Shown here in pieces: positions 23,741-33,237 of a DNA stretch of 51,239 nt. The position numbers and the translations under genes are program-made. The DNA is from an uncultured Lachnospiraceae bacterium. Lineage in GTDB: Bacteria > Bacillota > Clostridia > Lachnospirales > Lachnospiraceae. The stretch lies in NCBI GenBank assembly GCA_900319245.1, contig ONNQ01000021.1, forward strand, positions 1 through 51,239. The letters run 5' to 3'. The notes under the pieces are model-generated. The model saw only the letters and a list, made by a program, of their open reading frames with translations. It did no database searches and had not been told where the DNA came from. Numbering within the stretch: position 1 is the first letter of the stretch; every line of letters begins with the position of its first letter.

Positions 23741-26700
23741 TCACTCCTTGTCAAACTCTCTGACCAGTACGCGGAACAGCTCATCCGTATCGATGGGCTT
23801 TCTGAGATAGCCATCCATTCCGGCCGACATGCATCTCTGCTCAATGTCTCCGTATGTGTCGGCTGTCAGGGCCAGGATCGGGATTTCTCTCGCATCCGCC
23901 GCGCCGCTCTCACGAATGGCTCTCGCAGCGCTCTGTCCATCCATCAGAGGCATCATCATATCCATGAGGATCGCCTGGTAGTGATACGGTCCTCTCTTGA
24001 GGAACATGTTCACAACCTCCTGCCCGTCGCGGGCAAGCTCCGAGTGTACGCCCCTGGTCTCCAGGATCTTCATGATCACTTCCGCATTAATGCTGTTGTC
24101 CTCGGCCACCAGCACATTTTTGCCATACAGGACGCGGTCCTCGTAGGTGGACTTTCTGCGCATCTGCAGGCTGATCTGCTCGTCCGTCGCAAGTTCATAC
24201 TCCAGAACGACGGTAAAGGTCGTTCCCTTCCCCTTGACGCTCTCACAGTTGATGGTGCCTTGCAGAAGATCCACGAGGTTCTTGCAGATGTAAAGTCCAA
24301 GTCCCTGCCCGTCTCTGAGTGTCACCTCGTCCCGGGTTTCCTGCTCGAAGGGAAGGAACATCTTCTTGAGAAAACCTTCACTGATGCCTCTGCCATTGTC
24401 CGTGATCGTGTAGACATGGCGTGCTCGATTGCCCTTATAGGAGACCGAGGTGACAAAATCCACCTTCCCACCGGGTTTGGAGAACTTGACGGCATTGCTG
24501 AGCAGGTTGATCAGGATCCTCTCCACATGCTCAATATCCATCATGACATATTCGTCGTTGCAGTCCTTCACTCTCGACTTGAACTGTAGGCCTGCATCTG
24601 CCGCCTTCTGTCCGATGATCGAATTGACTTCCTCGATGACCCTGGTCTCTCTGACTGCCGTGCTCACAGAGACAACCTTGCCCGCGTTGATGCGGCTGGT
24701 CTCGAGCACTTCATCGATCAAGCTGAGCAGATATCTGCCGGAGGACTGAATTTTGTCCAGATTCTCCTTGAGCTGCGGGGGCAGATTCTTCTCCTGCAGG
24801 CTCAGCTGCACGAGTCCGATGATCGCTGTCATGGGTGTGCGCATATCATGGCTCATATGGGACAGGAATGCCTCCTTCTCCCTGCCTGTGCGGACCGCTA
24901 CACGCAATGCTTTGGCCATTTCCTCGATCTGCTGGCGATCGTTGACCTGCTTGGTTGTATCAATAAACGTAATGACCAGTCCATTCAGCTCATGCGGTTC
25001 GCTTTCCAGCCCCTCCCGGCTGCGAAGCTCTGCCGCATGCTGTTCTCTCTCTTTTTCTTTTTCCGTTGCAATGTAAGGCGCGATCCTCACAAGGTAGGTC
25101 TTGCCTGCCACGGACGCACAGTTCTTCTCGATCGGCTGCATGGTCGAAAGAACCTGCCTGCACAGTGCGATCAAGTCGATCGTCGCAAAGTTAAAGGCGA
25201 TATAGCGCAGAGACCGTCCCACGTCCTGATCTTCCACATGGAACTCCGTAGCGATATACTCGGTGTACTTGCGGATGTTCAGGTTTCTGTCCACCATGAT
25301 GATGCCCACCAGCGTCGTAGACAGGAAGTTGGCCATATCATCATTGACGGCCGCCAGCTCATTGACCTTGGTCTGGTACTCCGAATTGACCGTATACAGC
25401 TCCTCATTGACGCTCTGCAGCTCCTCGTTGGAACTCTGCAGTTCCTCATTGGCGGTCAGAAGCTCTTCATTGGCCGCCTGCAGCTCCGCATTGACGCTCT
25501 CCAGCTCCGTAACCGTCTTTTTCAGGCTGTCCTGGGCCTTATGCAGTTCCATCTCCAGGTCGGTGATGCGCTCTGCCGCTGCGGTATCAACGCGATATTC
25601 CTTTAAATCGATCTGCTCGTTGCTCTCCTTTTCGCGCAGGAAGGCAAGGACCATCATGCCGGTTTCCGATCCCAGGCGGTCCCGGATCGGCTGCGCAACC
25701 AGTGAGATCAGCTCCCTGTGATCACCAAAGGTGACCGGGATGTCTCCGTAGGCAACCCTTTTCTGCGACTCGCGCGCCTCTTTGAGTGCTTTGGATATGG
25801 CGATCTTGAGTTCCGGTTTTACGAGGCTGAATATATCCAGTGTAACAGCGCCTACGGGCAGCGTGATAAAGCCGCTGCAGTCTCCATAGGAGTGCACCAG
25901 CTTGTTCTTCTCATCCACCAGGACGCTGGCCGGCATCAGCATTTCCAGAATGCGGGTGTCCAGCTCTCCTGACGTAAGGGAAATCTCCGGCTCCGGCATG
26001 TTGTGAATGTATCCCACGTTGTCCATATTGTTCTCCACGGTCTGCATGGAGTACCGGATCTGATCATGGGACGGCGCCTTTCCGGACGCATTGTGGATAA
26101 AGATCTTCTCGTTGGCACATACTACCTTGAAGACGTCGTCATAATCGATGACCGACTCGCTCCTTCCCAGGAACAGGTAACCTCTGTCGTTGAGGGCCAC
26201 ATGAAAGATGGCAAACAGATTTCTCTGCAGGATATTCTGAAAATAGATGAGAAGATTGCGGCAGCTGATCAGATCCAGCTTTCCGAATGGCGGATCCTGG
26301 AATACGTTGTGCTGCGCAAATACGATCATCTTACGGATCTCGTGCCCAACGATATAGTGGTTGCCCTTGCGGGTAAAGAAGCGGCTCAGCCTGGAAACGC
26401 TGACATCCTCACTGATGTTGTCTCCGTAAACGCCTCTTCCTGCCACAGCGATGGACTCGGCATCCAGATCGGTCGCAAAGATCTTGACGTCTCTCCGAAG
26501 ACCCAGATCCTCCATGACTTCCGCAAAGAGAATGGCGATCGAATAGGCCTCCTCACCTGTCGAACAGCCCGCGACCCAAACGCGGAGCTGATCGGACTGC
26601 GACGAGTTTTTGACCAGGTCGTAGATCACCCGGTCCTTGAGCACTTCAAAATAGTCCGGATCCCGGAAGAAGCTGGTCACTCCGATCAGCACTTCCTTGG

Positions 26701-27517
26701 CCAAAAGCCTGGCTTCGTCCGGATTGTTGGATAGATATTTGACATATTCCTGCAGATTGCGATTGTGGGTGACGACAATGCGCCTCTCCACTCGCCGCAG
26801 GATCGTCGTCTGCTTATAGTAGGTATAGTTGACGTTGGTGACATTGCGCAGAATGGTGAACACCTGCGCCATCAGGTCGCCGTCGCTGAGCTGCAGACGG
26901 TTGCCGGCGTCCACCATAGAAGCCGCAATGTGCCGCATCTCTCGCGCGATGCTGTCAGGATTCAATACCATATCTACAAATCCCGTAGCGATCGCATTTC
27001 TGGGCATACCATCGAACTTGGCGCTCTCCGGTGTCTGCACGATGATCACGCCGTTCTTGTCCTTGATCGACCGGATTCCGTTTGTGCCATCCGATCCGGT
27101 ACCTGATAAGATCACTGCGACTGCGCGGTTCTCATAGGCCGCTGCCAGCGAGCGGAAAAAGACGTCTATGGGATGATTGATATTCTTGATATTATATTTG
27201 CGGAGGCGAAGGATATCCGATACGATTTCCAGATTGTATTTGGGCGGGATCATGTAAATATGATTGCGCTCTACGCGCATGCCGTCCTCTGCCTCTACAA
27301 CGGGCATATTGGTGTCCTTGCCAAGGATATCCGCAAGAAGACTCTTGTGGTCCGGGGAAAGATGCTGGATGATCACGAAGGCCATCCCCGTGTCCCCGGG
27401 CAGGAAGGTCAGAAACTGCTGCAGCGCTTCCAGGCCGCCGGCCGAGGCTCCGATGCCGACTACACAGCTGGGCTGCGCTTCGCTATCACTCTTCTTGTAC
27501 GGTGCTTTACTACTCAT
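23741..27517 (-). CDS. CheB-CheR-PAS-histidine kinase-receiver fusion protein
   Basis: 1258 residues from the ATG at 27517 (GGAG upstream). Order: CheB methylesterase (catalytic GASAGG Ser, IIQHLSPDHKS His, GTGSDGT Asp); CheR methyltransferase (VLIGVTSFFRD, SAM site WVAGCSTGEEAYS, SCRNLLIYF); a PAS-like region; a long coiled coil with NEEL heptads (about residues 650-730); another PAS; histidine kinase (SHMSHDMRTP phosphohistidine, NLLSNAVKF, TDNGRGIS, GLGLYICKNL); receiver domain (AEDNSINAE, phospho-Asp in ILMDMMMP). All catalytic residues look intact. No receptor or other che gene is near, so a role outside classical chemotaxis is likely. Cytosolic: no membrane segments seen. Confidence 0.93.
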   Translation of the reverse strand: MSSKAPYKKSDSEAQPSCVVGIGASAGGLEALQQFLTFLPGDTGMAFVIIQHLSPDHKSLLADILGKDTNMPVVEAEDGMRVERNHIYMIPPKYNLEIVSDILRLRKYNIKNINHPIDVFFRSLAAAYENRAVAVILSGTGSDGTNGIRSIKDKNGVIIVQTPESAKFDGMPRNAIATGFVDMVLNPDSIAREMRHIAASMVDAGNRLQLSDGDLMAQVFTILRNVTNVNYTYYKQTTILRRVERRIVVTHNRNLQEYVKYLSNNPDEARLLAKEVLIGVTSFFRDPDYFEVLKDRVIYDLVKNSSQSDQLRVWVAGCSTGEEAYSIAILFAEVMEDLGLRRDVKIFATDLDAESIAVAGRGVYGDNISEDVSVSRLSRFFTRKGNHYIVGHEIRKMIVFAQHNVFQDPPFGKLDLISCRNLLIYFQNILQRNLFAIFHVALNDRGYLFLGRSESVIDYDDVFKVVCANEKIFIHNASGKAPSHDQIRYSMQTVENNMDNVGYIHNMPEPEISLTSGELDTRILEMLMPASVLVDEKNKLVHSYGDCSGFITLPVGAVTLDIFSLVKPELKIAISKALKEARESQKRVAYGDIPVTFGDHRELISLVAQPIRDRLGSETGMMVLAFLREKESNEQIDLKEYRVDTAAAERITDLEMELHKAQDSLKKTVTELESVNAELQAANEELLTANEELQSSNEELQSVNEELYTVNSEYQTKVNELAAVNDDMANFLSTTLVGIIMVDRNLNIRKYTEYIATEFHVEDQDVGRSLRYIAFNFATIDLIALCRQVLSTMQPIEKNCASVAGKTYLVRIAPYIATEKEKEREQHAAELRSREGLESEPHELNGLVITFIDTTKQVNDRQQIEEMAKALRVAVRTGREKEAFLSHMSHDMRTPMTAIIGLVQLSLQEKNLPPQLKENLDKIQSSGRYLLSLIDEVLETSRINAGKVVSVSTAVRETRVIEEVNSIIGQKAADAGLQFKSRVKDCNDEYVMMDIEHVERILINLLSNAVKFSKPGGKVDFVTSVSYKGNRARHVYTITDNGRGISEGFLKKMFLPFEQETRDEVTLRDGQGLGLYICKNLVDLLQGTINCESVKGKGTTFTVVLEYELATDEQISLQMRRKSTYEDRVLYGKNVLVAEDNSINAEVIMKILETRGVHSELARDGQEVVNMFLKRGPYHYQAILMDMMMPLMDGQSAARAIRESGAADAREIPILALTADTYGDIEQRCMSAGMDGYLRKPIDTDELFRVLVREFDKE

Positions 27518-27671
27518 TTGAATCACTCCGTTTGCAAATGGCATTTCACTTACATATCAAACAATGCATCAAATTCGACGATAAAACATGGCTGCATAAA
27601 AATACATTACCCTCATTCTATCTCTTTTTGAAAGAAAATGGTACTATGGTGGGTAGAAAGGAATGAAAATC

Positions 27672-28616
27672 ATGCTGCTATCACTCATTGTACCTTGCTA
27701 TAACGAACAGGAAGCACTCCCCCTCTTTTACAGCGAGACCACAAAGGTTCTTCAAGGGATGCAGTGTGACTATGAGCTTCTCCTGATCAATGACGGTTCA
27801 AGCGACAATACCCTGTCCATCATGAAGGACCTTGCCGCACAGGATTCCCATGTCCTGTATTTTTCCTTCTCCCGCAACTTCGGAAAAGAAGCAGCCATGT
27901 ACGCCGGCTTTACCAACGCCCGCGGCGATTACGTCGCTGTCATGGATGCTGATCTGCAGGATCCGCCGTCCCTTCTGCCTCAAATGGTGAAGATCCTCGA
28001 ATCAGGAGAGTATGACAGCGTCGCGACAAGGCGCGTTGACCGGACCGGTGAACCGCCGGTTCGCAGCTGGTTTGCTAAGCGCTTTTACGAATTGATCAAT
28101 AAGATTTCCGACGCCGATATCGTAGACGGAGCGCGCGATTTCCGCCTCATGACCCGCGCCATGAAGGACGCGGTTCTGTCCATGAGCGAATATAACCGCT
28201 TTTCAAAGGGAATATTTGGCTGGGTCGGTTTTAAGACCTACTGGATGCCCTACGAAAACGTAGAGCGCGTCGCCGGAGAGACCAAGTGGAGCTTCTGGAA
28301 GCTCTTCAAATACGCCATTGACGGCATCATCAACTTCTCCCAGACACCCCTCAGCATCGCCTCCTGGTTTGGCATGTTCATGACAGGGCTCTCTTTTCTC
28401 TTCCTGGTCCTGATCGTAGTCCGACGTCTGATCTGGGGTGATCCCGTCGCCGGCTGGGCGTCCACGATCTGCGTGATCATTTTTATTGGCGGCCTGCAGC
28501 TCTTCTGTCTGGGCATCATTGGACAGTACCTTGCCAAAACATATGTAGAGGTCAAGAACCGCCCCCACTACATCATTGCAGACACCAACGCCGGACATGC
28601 CGTGAAAATCCGCTGA
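27672..28616 (+). CDS. GtrB/DPM1-like polyprenyl-phosphate glycosyltransferase (GT2)
   Basis: 314 residues; the ATG at 27672 is preferred over 27663 because AAAGGA lies 9 nt before it. GT2 catalytic domain with VPCYNEQE, NDGSSDNT and the metal motif MDADLQDPP, then two C-terminal membrane helices. The family transfers a sugar from a nucleotide donor to undecaprenyl phosphate. A typical partner flippase (GtrA) is not adjacent. It is alone on the plus strand, divergent from the CheB-CheR kinase. The similar gene at 46773 is a paralog. Confidence 0.92.
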   Translation: MLLSLIVPCYNEQEALPLFYSETTKVLQGMQCDYELLLINDGSSDNTLSIMKDLAAQDSHVLYFSFSRNFGKEAAMYAGFTNARGDYVAVMDADLQDPPSLLPQMVKILESGEYDSVATRRVDRTGEPPVRSWFAKRFYELINKISDADIVDGARDFRLMTRAMKDAVLSMSEYNRFSKGIFGWVGFKTYWMPYENVERVAGETKWSFWKLFKYAIDGIINFSQTPLSIASWFGMFMTGLSFLFLVLIVVRRLIWGDPVAGWASTICVIIFIGGLQLFCLGIIGQYLAKTYVEVKNRPHYIIADTNAGHAVKIR

Positions 28617-28679
28617 GAATCCGGCGGTGCATCCACTGTATCGTTTCGATGGGCGTCTGTACATATCGTCATTATGCCA

Positions 28680-28710
28680 AAGAGCTCTGTGCACTATGCA
28701 CAGAGCTCTT
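28680..28710. terminator. bidirectional terminator
   Basis: A perfect 14-bp stem (AAGAGCTCTGTGCA / TGCACAGAGCTCTT) with loop CTA between the convergent glycosyltransferase and GDPD genes. Confidence 0.8.
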
Positions 28711-28718
28711 GTTATCAC

Positions 28719-31604
28719 TCAGCTAAGTCTCTTGCGGCAGACGCCGTCCTCGTCAAACTGATACATATGTCCGTCGATTGTCCGTTTCCCGGTGACTCTC
28801 TCTCCTCTGGAATTGAGATAGTAGCGCTTCCCGTCCTTCGTGAACCAGCCCGTCAGCATGATCCCGTTCTTGTCAAAGCGATAGGTCTTGCCGTCCAGCG
28901 TAAACCATTTGCTGCGGACATAGGTCCCGTCCAGCAGCATATACTTCTTTCCGGCGGCTGTAGTCACCCAATGTGCCTTTTCGTGGAACGTCGCCGTTCT
29001 CAGAAGTTTGTGGAACAATTCGCCTTGCGTTTCAACGCCTGAAACGTACGAATATGCCGTGCCTTTTGCCAAATGGTTCATAACTTCTGACAAAGTCTTT
29101 CCCTGAGCATAAAACGCTCCGCATTCAAACTGCACGTCCATGCTTTTCATCAGCTTCACAGCCGCAGCGCTGAGTTTTGTCGTCCTCCAGCAGTACATGA
29201 ACACTTCGTTCTTTGCGCCTTTACATTTTTTGGCATGCCTGCTCGCAACGCCGCCTACTGTTCCGGCAGTAAATCCGATCCTTAACGTCGGATTCAGCTT
29301 GTGCATTCTTTCCGCGCGGGTATCCGAATCCTTGGTCACATTGAAAATCACCGAGGATCTGTCAAGGATCCCGTATTTGTTCAGAATATTCGCCGTCGAT
29401 TTAATCTGCGACGTAGGCATAGTATCTACTTTCACTTCGATATATACCTCTGTGTCCGGATGCGATTTGACCCATTTCGCCATAGCTTCCAGCGTAAGCG
29501 GACCGATTCCCTTGTAGTCTTTGCCCCACTTGATGCCGTAATCATATTCCTGCAGCTGCTTAAGTGTCAGTTTGGAAACGGAGGGCCTGGATCCGGGTTT
29601 TTTGCCGTCCTTTTTGCGGGCATATTCTACCAGATCATCGTGAAAACAGACCGGAATATTATCCTTGGTAAATCGCAGGTCAATGACCATAATGCGGTTT
29701 CCCTTGCTATATGAGAGATCGTATCCCACTATGCTCTGCTCCGGTGCCGCTCCATTGCTGTATATATAATATCCGAGCCGGTTGGACGTATTCACGTTTC
29801 GCAGTTCCATATAGCTAAGATGGCTGAGCCTTCTGCCGGCACTGTTCACGTAATACTGGCCGCGGTCCACCCACTTGTTCACAGCGAGACTTCCGTCATC
29901 TTCAAACCAGTAGTAATAACTGCCAATCTTGACCCATCCCGTCTGCATGACGCCTCTTCCGACTGTGATGTCGCCGGAGGGCTTGAAATAATACTTTTTG
30001 GCGCCGTCCTTGAGCCAGCCAATCTTCATGTACCCGTTTATGTCAAAATAGTACATCCGGTGACCGATCTTCTTCCACTGTCCTTTGATGTACCCACTAG
30101 CCGTCTTGTAGCGCCAACCTTTGGCCGTCTTGACCCAGTTGGTGGTCTTGAACGTCACCTTTTCCTGCAGGATCCCGCTGGCATCGACGTAGTACTGATA
30201 ATTGTCGACCCACTCGTCCTTGGCCATCTCGCCATTGGATTTTACATAGCGTTTTCCGATCCAGCAGTTTGTCTTAAGCGAGCCGTCCGTATCCAAATAG
30301 TAGCGCTTACTCCGGAATGTGACCCATCCCTTCAACTTGGCGCCGTTCTCGAACAGATACCACTTGCCGCCTTTGCAAAACCAGCCGTTTCTGCTGATCG
30401 CTTCCTGATAGGTCGAAGCCTGGTAATGGAATGTGACCGATTTCGCGCCGGGGCCCATCTTAAAATGTGCCGTGTCTTTCGGCTTGGCCCAGACGGCCGC
30501 CCGGATCGAATAAGACGCCCCTTTGAGGGATGCCTTATTGGCCTTGATCAGCGCTATGATCTCATCTTCCAGATCATAATGTGTCACATTGACCGAGATC
30601 GTCTTGGAATAGGTCTTCCCGTTATTGATCAGATAGGTCGTAATCCTGTAGGAGGAAGCGCCTTTTACCGCCCCCCAGTACAGAACCGTGATATTTTTCC
30701 ACACAAGATTGGTGCACTGGGCCAGCGCGACCGGTACCGGGTCAACCCCTATATTGCATACGGCCGTCTGCTCCCCGATGGAGAATGTAAGGGCGGCCGT
30801 CCCCTCCTTGCGCGTGGAGACCGTCACTTTCAGCGCAACTACGCACTGCACAGGCTCCGCCGGCGCTGTCGCAGGGCTGTCCTGCCCAGGGGTTGTCTCC
30901 TCTGCCGGACTTGGTTCATTGGCCGGCTCTTCCCCTCCTTCTGAGACAACTGCGCCCGTAACCGCTTTGACCACCGCGACTGTGCTGTCGCTGCTCTCCC
31001 AGGTTAACGCATCCGCAACGCGATTGGCGATATTCTCTATATTCACAGCCTCCACGACGGTTGTGATCGTGATCGTCGGCGCCGTCTTCTCATCTGCCTT
31101 CAGGTCCTGCGTACTCAGTTCCAGCCCTTGCACCGTAAATGACAGGTCCTCTTCCGGTGTGTCTGGATCCTGCGTGTCTTCCGGCGCAGGTTCCTCCGCT
31201 GCCGCCGCGGACTCCGTCACATTCTCTTTCTCGTGCGTCTCTGCTTCTATCGCCGGCTGGGTCTCTGCCTCTTCCTGCGATGCAGCTTCCGTTTCTTCCG
31301 GCACCTCATCCGGCACAGGATCTGCCTCGGCCGAAGGCGCTGCGTTGTCTGTATGCTCGCTGTCTGCCGCTGTCAGATCTGACGACGCCTCCGTCGATTC
31401 GATGGTCGTCTCTTTCGCCGAATCCAGTTCCTCTTCCGGCTTCTCTGCGTCCTCCGAATCGTTCCCCGAATCTTCTGACAACATAATAATATCCGTGGAA
31501 GCGGTATCTGCCTCAGCGGCAGATACAGTCGTTCCCACGGAACCCATACACAATGTAACAATAAGTCCAGTTGTAATAAGCCTATACAGCTTCTCTTTCA
31601 TCAT
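28719..31604 (-). CDS. secreted wall-binding glycerophosphodiester phosphodiesterase
   Basis: About 961 residues from the ATG at 31604. A signal peptide ends near SAAEA, followed by a 130-residue Glu/Ser/Ala-rich linker, Ig-like (BIG2-type) and fibronectin-III-like regions, then about eight choline-binding-like wall repeats (GWVKIGSYYYWFEDDGSL, GWLKDGAKKYYF). A GDPD domain follows (VIDLRFTKDNIPVCFHDD; EVYIEVKV), and three more wall repeats close the protein. GDPD enzymes cleave glycerophosphodiesters; here the substrate could be a teichoic-type polymer or its phospho-substituents. It is last in the shikimate-kinase-like/RmlD/Wzz unit. Exact residues for Ca binding were not verified. Confidence 0.88.
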   Translation of the reverse strand: MMKEKLYRLITTGLIVTLCMGSVGTTVSAAEADTASTDIIMLSEDSGNDSEDAEKPEEELDSAKETTIESTEASSDLTAADSEHTDNAAPSAEADPVPDEVPEETEAASQEEAETQPAIEAETHEKENVTESAAAAEEPAPEDTQDPDTPEEDLSFTVQGLELSTQDLKADEKTAPTITITTVVEAVNIENIANRVADALTWESSDSTVAVVKAVTGAVVSEGGEEPANEPSPAEETTPGQDSPATAPAEPVQCVVALKVTVSTRKEGTAALTFSIGEQTAVCNIGVDPVPVALAQCTNLVWKNITVLYWGAVKGASSYRITTYLINNGKTYSKTISVNVTHYDLEDEIIALIKANKASLKGASYSIRAAVWAKPKDTAHFKMGPGAKSVTFHYQASTYQEAISRNGWFCKGGKWYLFENGAKLKGWVTFRSKRYYLDTDGSLKTNCWIGKRYVKSNGEMAKDEWVDNYQYYVDASGILQEKVTFKTTNWVKTAKGWRYKTASGYIKGQWKKIGHRMYYFDINGYMKIGWLKDGAKKYYFKPSGDITVGRGVMQTGWVKIGSYYYWFEDDGSLAVNKWVDRGQYYVNSAGRRLSHLSYMELRNVNTSNRLGYYIYSNGAAPEQSIVGYDLSYSKGNRIMVIDLRFTKDNIPVCFHDDLVEYARKKDGKKPGSRPSVSKLTLKQLQEYDYGIKWGKDYKGIGPLTLEAMAKWVKSHPDTEVYIEVKVDTMPTSQIKSTANILNKYGILDRSSVIFNVTKDSDTRAERMHKLNPTLRIGFTAGTVGGVASRHAKKCKGAKNEVFMYCWRTTKLSAAAVKLMKSMDVQFECGAFYAQGKTLSEVMNHLAKGTAYSYVSGVETQGELFHKLLRTATFHEKAHWVTTAAGKKYMLLDGTYVRSKWFTLDGKTYRFDKNGIMLTGWFTKDGKRYYLNSRGERVTGKRTIDGHMYQFDEDGVCRKRLS

Positions 31605-31682
31605 ACGGTATGATTCTCCGCTCTCTATCCTTCTTTCTTCCAGCTTCAATTAATAGAATTGTAAATTCTCCGTAATATTTTG

Positions 31683-33203
31683 TCAATACTTTGCCGCATC
31701 AATCAGCGTGATGCAACCGATGAGCGGAATCTGGTTTCGCTGGCAAATCCCTTTTATGTTCTTTATAGCGCCGGCGCTCGATGTATTGAGCGTTGTGGCA
31801 ACAAGCACAGCCTCCGAATTCAGAAGGTCCTGAAAATCCATCTCATTGGTAATTGGCATACCCGCCGATGCGGTGATGCCTTGTCCCTTGAGAAATTCCA
31901 CAAGGCGGTCCACCGTCTCCCGGATCTCGGTCCTGTCGCAATCATAGGCAAGAAATACGTTCTTCCCACTGGATTTCGCAAATCTGCGCTGCAGTTCATA
32001 GACCAGGACCTTTCCGCCATGTTCTACACTGTCTGCCGCATCGACGCCTCCCAGCGTAGACAATCCTTTTTTCTTGAGTGCGTCCGCTTTTGCAAGACTC
32101 TTCTCACTTCCTGCCACAATAAAGCGCTGTAGAACGGGCAGCGCGAAATTATCCTTGAGCTGTTCCTCGGTGATGATCGTATCGGAGAACACAAATACAA
32201 GCAGAAGCCATGCGATTGCCAGGAGCGCGCCTGCCGCAACGCCCACTGCCGCAAATTTGATCACATCCTTCGTGCTAACCTTTGTCTTCGCAGCCGTAGA
32301 TGTCGCTGACGCCGTATCTTCCGCGCCGAGCAGTGCAAAATAGGCTGCCTCCTTGTCGCTCAGAACATCAACCGCGTTTTTGATAAAGTTATTGCGGTTA
32401 TTCTGCATCGTGATCATCGGCGTGATCGCCGTCTGCTGCATGTTGAGAAGCCACTTGGTGTCATTGACAGAAGTCGTCTCGTCCACTTTCCGGACCGTCA
32501 CATGGACCGCACTTTTCTCAAGCTCGGACTGTCTTTCAAGGATCCTGGCCTCGATGACGCTCTGCATCGCGTCGACGTCTTCTTCACTTGCGGCAAAAAA
32601 GCGAATGTTCATCATGTTGCAGCTGCCATCTGTCCCTTCGCCGGAAGGTTCTGCGATCACATTGTCGCTGACGCGCTGCTGGGCGGGGGACAAACCAGTC
32701 TGGTTTACGGTGGCCGCATCCGACACCTCCACCAGCTCCATGATGGAATCCGCCGAAGGCTGGTCCGCCATTGCCTTAGCGATCTTCTCAAATTCCTCTC
32801 TTCCCAAAAGAGACGAGGAAAAAGCACTGACCGCATTGGGCGTATTAGACATCACGGAATACAGAAGATCCCTCTTGACATAACTCCGGGGATCCAGCTT
32901 CTGCATCGCTGAATTCTCTATATATCGATTCCAGTCGCTGAGGATCTTTCCATACTCGCTATACTGACCGTAGAGCTGCTCGATATAGAGCGCCGTATCT
33001 TCCGGAAGCGCTTTCCTGCTCTTCTCGACACGCTCTTCATAGCTGAGCACCGTCTCCGCAGGTTTCGCCGCCTTCTTCACATAGCCAAATACGCCGCCCA
33101 GAAGTCCCATGACCAGGGCCGCTAAGAGGATCACTCTCCACTTGACCAGCAGATAAGCAAATCCGCTTTTTGTATCAATCACTTCCTCATGTTCGTTTCC
33201 CAT
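31683..33203 (-). CDS. Wzz-like polysaccharide co-polymerase with C-terminal kinase-like remnant (1)
   Basis: 506 residues from the ATG at 33203 (GAGGAA upstream). It has an N-terminal membrane helix (VKWRVILLAALVMGLLGGVFGYV), a long external helical region and a second helix (AAGALLAIAWLLLVFVF) with a typical Wzz ending, then a cytosolic domain of about 120 residues. That domain resembles a bacterial tyrosine kinase fold (VFLAYDCDRTEIRETVDRLVEFL), but no Walker A lysine is seen. It would set chain length or export of the surface polymer. A diverged paralog is at 43989. Confidence 0.78.
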   Translation of the reverse strand: MGNEHEEVIDTKSGFAYLLVKWRVILLAALVMGLLGGVFGYVKKAAKPAETVLSYEERVEKSRKALPEDTALYIEQLYGQYSEYGKILSDWNRYIENSAMQKLDPRSYVKRDLLYSVMSNTPNAVSAFSSSLLGREEFEKIAKAMADQPSADSIMELVEVSDAATVNQTGLSPAQQRVSDNVIAEPSGEGTDGSCNMMNIRFFAASEEDVDAMQSVIEARILERQSELEKSAVHVTVRKVDETTSVNDTKWLLNMQQTAITPMITMQNNRNNFIKNAVDVLSDKEAAYFALLGAEDTASATSTAAKTKVSTKDVIKFAAVGVAAGALLAIAWLLLVFVFSDTIITEEQLKDNFALPVLQRFIVAGSEKSLAKADALKKKGLSTLGGVDAADSVEHGGKVLVYELQRRFAKSSGKNVFLAYDCDRTEIRETVDRLVEFLKGQGITASAGMPITNEMDFQDLLNSEAVLVATTLNTSSAGAIKNIKGICQRNQIPLIGCITLIDAAKY

Positions 33204-33237
33204 AAATTCCTCATTTCTATATGTAGAAGCGCTCTTT

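Noticed and set aside
25160-25620. repeated short blocks resembling a tandem DNA repeat
   Set aside because: They encode NEEL/NEELQS heptads of the coiled coil in the CheB-CheR kinase, so protein structure explains them.
29820-30944. 374-codon plus-strand frame
   Set aside because: Antisense to the repeat region of the wall-binding phosphodiesterase; no domain or ribosome binding site.
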